Assembly: GCA_029310945.1 (NCBI GenBank)
Contig: JARJFC010000052.1
Location: 1-21,586 of the forward strand
Length of the DNA: 21,586 bases
Direction: 5' to 3'
Source of the DNA: Leptospira sp. 96542
GTDB taxonomy: Bacteria; Spirochaetota; Leptospiria; Leptospirales; Leptospiraceae
Of this stretch, positions 15,552 through 21,586 are shown one piece after another (position 1 is the first letter of the stretch; every line of letters begins with the position of its first letter). Position numbers and translations under genes: made by a program. The notes under the pieces were generated by a model. It was not told the DNA's origin, ran no database searches, and worked only from the letters and a program-made list of their open reading frames with translations.

Positions 15552-16949
15552 ATGGAACTCATAAACATTCTCAATCTTTCCTATTTAATTGCTTCTATCC
15601 TTTTCATCGTTGGATTGAAACAACTTTCACATCCTAAAACTGCTTCTCGTGGAAACTTGTTAGGTGCTGTTGGGATGCTCATTGCCGTTGTTGCTACACT
15701 CTTCGACCAAGAAATTTTAACTTATGATTGGATCATTGTGGGAGTCCTCATTGGTTCTGTGATTGGTGTTATCCTTGCACTGAAGATCCAAATGACTGCC
15801 ATGCCACAACTTGTAGCCATACTAAACGGACTCGGTGGTATTGCTTCTGTTCTTGTTGCTGGTTCTGCATTGGAGATCGCCATTCCTAAATATTCGTATA
15901 TTGTAAACTACCAAGAAGTTATATCGATCGTGTTTTCTGCTATCGTTGGTGGAATCACTTTTAGCGGTAGTTTTATTGCTTTCGGAAAATTACAAGGTTT
16001 TATCACAGAAAAAGCAGTTCGATACACTGGTGACCAAGTTGTGAAAGTGATACTTGGTGGTATTGCCATTGGGCTTGGTATTTACAGTGTTATGAATCCA
16101 ACCGATGAATCGTTCTATTGGATACTCAGCGGTGTGAGTTTGTTACTTGGTATCTTACTTGTGGTTCCCATTGGTGGTGCTGATATGCCCGTGGTTATCT
16201 CTCTCTTAAACTCATATTCAGGGATTGCAGCCTCAGCGACAGGGTTTGTTTTGAACAATAATGTACTCATCATTGCAGGTTCGCTCGTTGGTGCTTCAGG
16301 GATTATCCTAACTCAGATTATGTGTAAAGCGATGAATCGAAGTTTGACCAATGTGCTATTTGGTGGTTTTGGTGCCGTTGCAGAAGAATCCAAAGACGAT
16401 GGGGATTTTTATAGTGGTAAAGTGAAATCTACCAGTGCAGAAGAAGTGGCAATGTTGCTAGACATTGCAAGATCTGTAGTGATTGTCCCTGGTTATGGAA
16501 TGGCGGTTGCCCAAGCTCAACACACTGTGCGCGATTTGTATCAATTATTAACAAGCCGCGGTGTGGATGTAACATTTGCGATCCATCCTGTGGCTGGTAG
16601 GATGCCTGGACATATGAATGTTTTGCTTGCTGAAGCCGATATTCCGTATGACAGGCTGAAAGAGATGGACGAGATCAACAGTACTTTCGAAAATGTTGAT
16701 GTAGTGATTGTTAATGGTGCGAACGACGTAACAAACCCATTGGCCAAAACAGATCCTAAATCTCCAATTGCAGGAATGCCAATTTTAGATGTAGGCAATG
16801 CCAAAACTGTGGTTGTTATCAAACGGTCGTTAAGCCCAGGTTTTGCGGGAGTTCCCAATCCACTTTTCATCGCCGAAAATTGTTTGATGTTATTTGGAGA
16901 CGGCAAAAAGGCAACACAAGAGATGATTAGCGCATTAAAAGAGTCGTAA
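15552..16949 (+). CDS. pntB: NAD(P) transhydrogenase subunit beta
   Basis: PntB couples proton re-entry to NADPH formation from NADH. The 465-aa protein has about eight to nine membrane segments (residues 5-275) followed by the soluble NADP-binding domain III, with GYGMAVAQAQ at 314-323, HPVAGRMPGHMNVLLAEA at 345-362, NGANDVTNP at 388-396 and KRSLSPGFAGVPNPLF at 424-439. Length is normal. It begins with no gap after pntAB and is followed after 19 bases by a response regulator, so all three are probably cotranscribed. Confidence 0.96.
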   Translation: MELINILNLSYLIASILFIVGLKQLSHPKTASRGNLLGAVGMLIAVVATLFDQEILTYDWIIVGVLIGSVIGVILALKIQMTAMPQLVAILNGLGGIASVLVAGSALEIAIPKYSYIVNYQEVISIVFSAIVGGITFSGSFIAFGKLQGFITEKAVRYTGDQVVKVILGGIAIGLGIYSVMNPTDESFYWILSGVSLLLGILLVVPIGGADMPVVISLLNSYSGIAASATGFVLNNNVLIIAGSLVGASGIILTQIMCKAMNRSLTNVLFGGFGAVAEESKDDGDFYSGKVKSTSAEEVAMLLDIARSVVIVPGYGMAVAQAQHTVRDLYQLLTSRGVDVTFAIHPVAGRMPGHMNVLLAEADIPYDRLKEMDEINSTFENVDVVIVNGANDVTNPLAKTDPKSPIAGMPILDVGNAKTVVVIKRSLSPGFAGVPNPLFIAENCLMLFGDGKKATQEMISALKES

Positions 16950-16968
16950 ATTTGGCAATTGGTGAATT

Positions 16969-17640
16969 ATGAAAAAACAAGTCTATATCGTTGATGACCA
17001 TCCTTTGGTGGTAGATGCTCTACAAAATTTAATTGCTAAGTCGGAAGATTTGGAGTGTATTGGTAGTGCCGATAACATTGACAAGGCGTTTAGCGATATA
17101 GAGTCATTACAACCAAGTTTGGTTTTGATTGATATCCAACTCAAACAAAACCAAAATGGTTTGCAGCTTCTCAAAAAATTAAGAACTACCTTTCCAAACA
17201 TTGCAGTTGTGATTATCAGTATGCTCACAGACGACACTTTTGTTGATCGTGCATTTAAGTTGGGGGCTATGGGTTATGTTTTTAAAGAAGACACAACCAC
17301 CCAAATTGTGGAAGCCATCCACACAGTCCTCCGTGGGGATTATTTTGTGAGTTCCTCACAAGCAACAAGGTTACTTGGACATTTGTACAGAGCTTCCCAA
17401 AAAGAAGAAAAAGATCCGATCGATAGGCTTTCCAATCGTGAATTGGAAGTGTTTTTAATGATTGGTGAAGGTATGCCAGTTAAGGAAATTGCTGCCAATA
17501 TGGGGCTCGCTGCTTCCACCATTGAAACACTTCGTTCAAGGATCAAAACAAAACTAAGTATTACCGAAAACGAAAAACTCATTCGGGTTGCGGTTGAGTG
17601 GAAATACACCCAAACAAAATCTGAAATCGTTGTTTCTTAA
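16969..17640 (+). CDS. NarL/FixJ-family response regulator (orphan)
   Basis: The 223-aa protein has a receiver domain (about 1-120) with acidic pair D9-D10, phosphoacceptor D55 (LVLIDIQL), S84 and K106 (GYVFKEDT), followed by a LuxR/GerE helix-turn-helix (about 150-210; LSNRELEVFLMIGEG ... STIETLRSRIKTKL). It should dimerise on phosphorylation and bind DNA. No histidine kinase gene is adjacent, so its signal partner is elsewhere. The 19-base gap from pntB points to cotranscription with the transhydrogenase, which hints at, but does not prove, a redox- or energy-linked role. Confidence 0.92.
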   Translation: MKKQVYIVDDHPLVVDALQNLIAKSEDLECIGSADNIDKAFSDIESLQPSLVLIDIQLKQNQNGLQLLKKLRTTFPNIAVVIISMLTDDTFVDRAFKLGAMGYVFKEDTTTQIVEAIHTVLRGDYFVSSSQATRLLGHLYRASQKEEKDPIDRLSNRELEVFLMIGEGMPVKEIAANMGLAASTIETLRSRIKTKLSITENEKLIRVAVEWKYTQTKSEIVVS

Positions 17641-17658
17641 AATTTAGGTTAACCTCAA
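17641..17658. other. Convergent junction with palindrome AGGTTAACCT
   Basis: The 18 bases between the converging response regulator and TPR genes contain the perfect palindrome AGGTTAACCT (17646-17655). It has no loop and no T-tract, so it is not a standard intrinsic terminator. Confidence 0.3.
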
Positions 17659-18663
17659 TTAATACCGAAGTTTAAAATAATTGTATAACAAAACTTTCCC
17701 TTCGCGAGATGTAAGTAACATTCGGTATGCTTCTGCAATTTTAGAATCATTTTCGGATGTCTTTTGCGCAAAATGAAAAAAGTCGTTGGCTCTTTCTTCG
17801 TAACCTAAGTTTAATAATAAATTCAAATAAAAACTTTTATCGTATTCATCAGCAAATGGTGAATAGGCGACAGATTTAAACATAAGTTCTGCTTCTCTCC
17901 ACCTTCTTACTTCGAAATAACACCGAGCGTAAATTTTTCTTTCGCGCCAGCCAAGGGTTCTATCATTTTTAAGAAAACTAAGTGCTTTTTTAGGATCTTT
18001 TTCAATTAAATAAACGACTCTACCCATTAAATTGGAAGCAGGCATATTTTTTGGATCAACCTCTAAAACGGAAGAAATTTCTGATTTTGCTTTTTCCAAT
18101 TCATTTAATTCTAAATATGTTTTGGAAAGCAAAAACTTAGCTTCCGCATAATTTGGTTTGTATTCCAATGACTTTGACAATGAGAGAATCGCATTTTTAT
18201 AATCTTTTAATATAAAATAAGACAAACCCAAATTATAATGATAAAATGGATTGTATGGAGAGATTTGGTTGGTTTCGATCCAAGTTTCTTTTGCTTCATT
18301 CCAGTTGTCTTCCTGAGCATAGATCATTCCGAGTAAAAAACTTGCGGCTTCATGGTTGGGTTCTTTGCGTAAACTTTTATTCAATAACTCTTTTGCTTCA
18401 GGCCATTCCAACCTTGTATACAATAAACTGCCACCTAAGTAATCATACTCGGCGTAGAGTTTAAAGTTTTCTGATTGAATTTTTTTCCATTCTGTATCGG
18501 CAAGGGCAAATTTCCCGTATCTAAGCGCATTGATGATATTACGGCTTACGCGTTCCAATTCAATTTTGTTCTTAATGGATTCTGATTCAGAGTCATTTGT
18601 TTGGGCATTCAAAGATTGGAAATAAAAAGTGAATAGAATGAATAAGAAAAAAAAGAATTTCAT
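17659..18663 (-). CDS. Exported TPR-repeat protein
   Basis: From the ATG at 18663 the protein is 334 aa. It begins with a signal peptide of very hydrophobic Phe/Leu residues ending near SLNA|Q (about residue 20). At least four TPR units follow in residues 75-220, e.g. ASFLLGMIYAQEDNWNEAKE, HYNLGLSYFILKDYKNAILS and AKFLLSKTYLELNELEKAKS. It is probably a periplasmic or lipid-free outer envelope scaffold. An in-frame start 93 bases further up would fuse an unrelated segment and destroy the signal peptide; the chosen ATG makes the classic ATGA overlap with the stop of the upstream sugar gene, implying coupling. The function is unknown, but its place after SpsF-PseG-like and radical-SAM genes suggests a shared pathway. 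Confidence 0.82.
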   Translation of the reverse strand: MKFFFFLFILFTFYFQSLNAQTNDSESESIKNKIELERVSRNIINALRYGKFALADTEWKKIQSENFKLYAEYDYLGGSLLYTRLEWPEAKELLNKSLRKEPNHEAASFLLGMIYAQEDNWNEAKETWIETNQISPYNPFYHYNLGLSYFILKDYKNAILSLSKSLEYKPNYAEAKFLLSKTYLELNELEKAKSEISSVLEVDPKNMPASNLMGRVVYLIEKDPKKALSFLKNDRTLGWRERKIYARCYFEVRRWREAELMFKSVAYSPFADEYDKSFYLNLLLNLGYEERANDFFHFAQKTSENDSKIAEAYRMLLTSREGKVLLYNYFKLRY

Positions 18664-20228
18664 AAGTGTAAATTGACCCAGTTTAAAATTTTCATATGCG
18701 CATCGGGTTTCAATTGAATTTTTAGTTTTGGATATGTTTTCGAAATTTGTTTCCAATTTTCAATCTTTCCTAGATAAGGTACTGAATATTTGGACTCTAA
18801 AAATAGCCCCAAACGTTCGTGCACATCAGATATACCCAAACAAAAACATTGTTTTTGTAAATACAATGCTTCTAACAACGATTGTCCAAAATAAGTTAAT
18901 ACATACTGAGCCTCTGCCATTTGTTCTAAAAATTGAACTTTATTTAGGCGATCTATATATTTTAAATCTTTGCTTTCGGGAGGAGTGCCACCCACTCGCA
19001 AAATTTCAGAACATGGATATTCTTTGTTGAACTCGCTTATAACCCACGAATCCAAATTATGCGATGAGTTTTCATCCAATTGACCAGCATAAACGATTAG
19101 TTTGCCTGGCACCTCATTTGTTTCGATAAAATCGAAAATTAGAGGTGAAGGGAAAAATGAACAAATTTCGGTTTCTGCCTGCACATCAGGGTGTGGTAAT
19201 ATGAAACTGGCATTTTCTTTTGGATCTTTATGATATAAATTATCTATAAAATAAGAATTTTCTAAATCAGAAAAATTTTCACGGGCATCTACAATGTGTA
19301 ATTTACAATTTTTATCAGGTGTAGTGTTCAGTTCGACTGAATATCCTTTTGTTTGTAGGAATAATGCCAACGATTTACACCTTTCATAATGACCCGATCC
19401 AAAAATAGTTGGATCGCCATATACAATCTGAATTGTGTTTGGGCTTTTTTGTTGTTTTGGTAATTCAAATTGAACTTGGTTTACATCTTGATTTGTTTGA
19501 AAAAGAATTGGTTCTTTTTTATAGAGGTCAATCACTTCCTTGCTACCAAAGTATCGTTTTTTATCGTTAAGTTTTTCCCATACTGCTGATACCAGGTTAA
19601 AATCTTTATCCTCATCAACCGTCATGCGAATGTTTTGCGAAAATTCTCTTTCTTTTGTCGTTAAGTGTGGGGCTTCTATTCTTAAAATTCTATGTTGGTT
19701 TGGATTTTCTTTTATATGTAGGGACACGTGTTCTTTGTGTCTATCTTCTTCAGGATAGACATCGGATTTTAAAGAATCATAGGAAAAACACTCTACACCC
19801 ATACCAAGGGGTAATCCAACAATGGAGAGGCAGTAAAATTTTGTATCCAAAAAATGAATGAGTTCTCTCAAATAAACAAGGGACTCGATGTCGATAAAAG
19901 GGTTATCGCCTGTTAACCGAAATATATGTTCGGCGCCAAATTTTTCTGCTGCTTTTATGTATCTTTCTTTTACATTCAATTCATCGCCTAAAAAATAATG
20001 ATAACCAAACGATTCTAAATACTTTGCTAAATCTGGTTCCGAATTTGGAATTAAAAAGATAATGTTTTCATTTGGAAATATATTTCGAAGGCGGCTATGT
20101 ATATGATTTAAAATAGAAACGTTCGAACCAACGGGAATTTCTTTTAGGATTTTATTTGGTAATCGAGTGGATCCTAAACGTGCTTGGATAAAAGCAAATG
20201 TTTTAGGAATTAAAGGTATACCATTCAT
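18660..20228 (-). CDS. SpsF-type cytidylyltransferase fused to a PseG-like domain
   Basis: This 522-aa protein joins two sugar-nucleotide domains. Residues 10-240 match the SpsF/CMP-sugar transferase group: FIQARLGSTRLPNKIL, RLTGDNPFID and KEHVSLHIKEN. Residues 265-522 resemble PseG/SpsG, a GT-B-like hydrolase that removes UDP from the pseudaminic-acid precursor: the nucleotide-loop segment GDPTIFGSGHYERCKSLA (His at about 280 corresponds to the catalytic His of PseG) and the C-terminal YFGQSLLEALYLQKQCFCL. A PseG-type hydrolase plus a CMP-transferase would supply nonulosonic acid steps for flagellin or surface glycans. The ATG at 20228 is preferred to the GTG at 20231. It overlaps the radical-SAM gene by 26 bases and the TPR gene by 4. 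The exact substrates are unknown. Confidence 0.8.
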   Translation of the reverse strand: MNGIPLIPKTFAFIQARLGSTRLPNKILKEIPVGSNVSILNHIHSRLRNIFPNENIIFLIPNSEPDLAKYLESFGYHYFLGDELNVKERYIKAAEKFGAEHIFRLTGDNPFIDIESLVYLRELIHFLDTKFYCLSIVGLPLGMGVECFSYDSLKSDVYPEEDRHKEHVSLHIKENPNQHRILRIEAPHLTTKEREFSQNIRMTVDEDKDFNLVSAVWEKLNDKKRYFGSKEVIDLYKKEPILFQTNQDVNQVQFELPKQQKSPNTIQIVYGDPTIFGSGHYERCKSLALFLQTKGYSVELNTTPDKNCKLHIVDARENFSDLENSYFIDNLYHKDPKENASFILPHPDVQAETEICSFFPSPLIFDFIETNEVPGKLIVYAGQLDENSSHNLDSWVISEFNKEYPCSEILRVGGTPPESKDLKYIDRLNKVQFLEQMAEAQYVLTYFGQSLLEALYLQKQCFCLGISDVHERLGLFLESKYSVPYLGKIENWKQISKTYPKLKIQLKPDAHMKILNWVNLHL

Positions 20229-21586
20229 CACAATTCAAACAAGGAGCAGAAACTTTTTCATGAGAACCGTTTAACGAATGGATGAAGTTTTGCTGTCCTA
20301 ATTTCCATATTGTATTTAGTTTATCTTGGTATAAATTTCCAATGATATTGGATTGGTCTTGTTTGCAAACCGCCACGTCCCCGTTTACATTTACATACAA
20401 GTCTCGTGTTAGGTGCCAACAAAATTCGCGATGAATGGGTGTTAGATCGCTGACTCGTCTTTCGGGCAATTTTTCTGCAAAACGATTGTATTTTTGAAGG
20501 ATGACATTAATTCCTTTTTTTTCAAAGAAAGTAAAATAAGGATCTATTTCTGATTCTACATCCTTAATTTTGATCATTTGTACATGTAAATTTTGGGAAA
20601 TCTTCTGAAATAAACTTTCAACATTTTTCAATACTGAAGTTAGATGATCGGCACCATATAATGCTTTATAAACATCTGATTTTAATGTGGTGAGGTTTAT
20701 AATTACTGTTAGTTTTTGTTTCTTTGTTTCATCTAACGAATCGATTAGTTTTTCCAATTCATTAATGTTTTTGAACAATGCGGTTTCGATAATCAACTCT
20801 TGTAAAAGGTTTATGTTTAATATTTGTTTTGCAATTTCCGAAAATTCTTTGTGTAGAAGTGGTTCGCCGTTGCCACCAAGTGTTATGGTGATTGGAGATA
20901 TAAGTTCAGAATTCAAAGACTCAACAAAATGTTTGACGGTATCTAAAGGAACTCCATTTCCATCATTTGAATTGTCCGTGAACTCTCTCGGACAAAAACT
21001 GCACTTGAGTTCGCATCCTTTGTAAATTTCCCATTCTAAATAAGAAGGTGCGGATCTAAAAACTTCCGTGTTTTGTTTTATATGATCCAATAAATTCGCA
21101 TATTCCAACGGTTTCTCTAAATTGTAGATCGAACGAATGAGAGTTTCTGAACGAACAGAGTTTAGGCGTAGATCAATTCTATATTGTCTGAGGTCAGGTT
21201 TTTGATAGAATATATCCACATCATACTGGTTTATATTTTTTAAAAAAAAGGAATGTACATCTGTGGCCAATACATCTGGCAAACTGGATAAAAATTCACG
21301 TGTGAGTATGTTTGGAATGAGACCTTGTGGTAAATTTTCACTATAGGAATATTGACTGTAAAAGTTTTTATGTCGATCCCAAACTTTTTTTGTCAGTTCT
21401 GTATCAAGAACTGGTGCGATGCCAGTAAAATACAAAAAACATACTTCGTCCCAATCAGGATCTTGGAAAATAGATGGAGGAAGTAATTCACCGATTTTTA
21501 GTAAAAATTGTCTTTCTGAAGAAACTTCTGTATGCAATATAAAGTTGGATTCAATTAATTCCCTTTTGATGGAAGTTTCTAATTTG
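20203..21586 (-). CDS. SPASM-domain radical SAM protein, spiro-SPASM type (5' end outside window)
   Basis: The frame is open from the stop at 20203 to the right edge, giving 460 visible residues; the TTG at 21537 is not a real start because coding continues upstream. The radical SAM core has C-x3-C-x2-C in YKGCELKCSFCPRE, then TLGGNGEPLLH, a usual SAM/substrate-binding strand. A C-terminal SPASM-like region follows with EFCWH, NGDVAVCKQD and CLNCDEW cysteines for auxiliary Fe-S clusters. The segment before the cysteine motif (over 150 residues) is not a standard radical SAM part, which fits a long spirochaete SPASM family with an N-terminal transferase-like domain; I recall that family but cannot confirm it. 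SPASM enzymes often modify peptides or sugars. It heads the coupled cluster with the SpsF-PseG protein. Confidence 0.85.
   Translation of the reverse strand, partial: KLETSIKRELIESNFILHTEVSSERQFLLKIGELLPPSIFQDPDWDEVCFLYFTGIAPVLDTELTKKVWDRHKNFYSQYSYSENLPQGLIPNILTREFLSSLPDVLATDVHSFFLKNINQYDVDIFYQKPDLRQYRIDLRLNSVRSETLIRSIYNLEKPLEYANLLDHIKQNTEVFRSAPSYLEWEIYKGCELKCSFCPREFTDNSNDGNGVPLDTVKHFVESLNSELISPITITLGGNGEPLLHKEFSEIAKQILNINLLQELIIETALFKNINELEKLIDSLDETKKQKLTVIINLTTLKSDVYKALYGADHLTSVLKNVESLFQKISQNLHVQMIKIKDVESEIDPYFTFFEKKGINVILQKYNRFAEKLPERRVSDLTPIHREFCWHLTRDLYVNVNGDVAVCKQDQSNIIGNLYQDKLNTIWKLGQQNFIHSLNGSHEKVSAPCLNCDEWYTFNS

Noticed and set aside
16541..16906. 121-codon open frame opposite pntB
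   Set aside because: Antisense shadow of the conserved NADP-binding domain.
17646..17655. AGGTTAACCT palindrome as terminator
   Set aside because: It has no loop or T-run; it could at most be a protein-binding site or chance.
18664..18756. Upstream start for the exported TPR protein
   Set aside because: It would overlap the sugar gene by about 97 bases and hide the signal peptide; the ATGA overlap at 18660-18663 is better.
21535..21537. TTG start for the radical SAM gene
   Set aside because: Codons upstream stay open to the right edge (…KRELIESNFIL…), so this is an internal Leu, not the start.
1..21586. CRISPR arrays, tRNA or rRNA genes, IS elements and integrases
   Set aside because: Both strands were read for direct-repeat arrays, cloverleaf patterns and transposase motifs; none were found.

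Overview
The window looks like a chromosomal segment of a Leptospira species. The evidence is the spirochaete-type lipobox (L-A-N-C), the SPASM radical-SAM protein resembling a spirochaete family, the density of TPR, VWA and SBBP-type exported proteins, and moderate-to-low GC with A/T-rich intergenic DNA. No rRNA, tRNA, CRISPR array, IS element or transposase was recognised. The genus call is inference from gene content, not a database match.

Layout. (1) 1-4600, minus strand: a compact cluster transcribed leftwards, RNase D -> CoA-type Nudix hydrolase -> VWA protein -> small exported TPR protein -> a double cyclic-nucleotide-binding Crp-like protein that runs off the left edge. (2) 4642-7195, plus strand: purF-queD-queC, i.e. 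the first committed step of purine synthesis followed by two preQ0/queuosine precursor enzymes, tightly packed. (3) 7242-8802, minus strand: an accessory two-gene unit, an SMC/ABC-like AAA ATPase and a small PD-(D/E)XK nuclease-like protein sharing an 8-base overlap; a plausible defence module. (4) 9059-11517, plus strand: ilvD (branched-chain amino acid synthesis, Fe-S dehydratase) and mntP (manganese exporter). (5) 11518-13350, plus strand: a second accessory two-gene unit, an unrecognised 212-aa protein and an XRE-HTH/ImmA-IrrE metallopeptidase, behind a near-consensus promoter carrying three copies of a CGGAATAT-type element at exact 23-base spacing. (6) 13677-15107: a seven-bladed SBBP beta-propeller lipoprotein. 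(7) 15261-17640: pntAB-pntB (membrane parts of the proton-translocating transhydrogenase, without the soluble PntAA gene) plus an orphan NarL/FixJ response regulator. (8) 17659-21586, minus strand: SPASM radical-SAM protein (5' end outside the window) -> SpsF-PseG-like fusion protein -> exported TPR protein, coupled by overlaps; probably surface or flagellar sugar metabolism.

The housekeeping blocks (2), (4), (6) and (7) are separated by two A/T-rich accessory pairs (3) and (5) lying on either side of ilvD-mntP, which suggests a site of repeated gene gain. The best candidates for an undescribed system are these two pairs, especially the 212-aa/ImmA-IrrE unit with its triplicate operator and apparently leaderless first gene. 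Three genes are corrected relative to a naive ORF call: the left-edge CNB gene and the right-edge radical-SAM gene are open at the window ends, and the nuclease, queD, spsF-like and TPR genes have better downstream starts.
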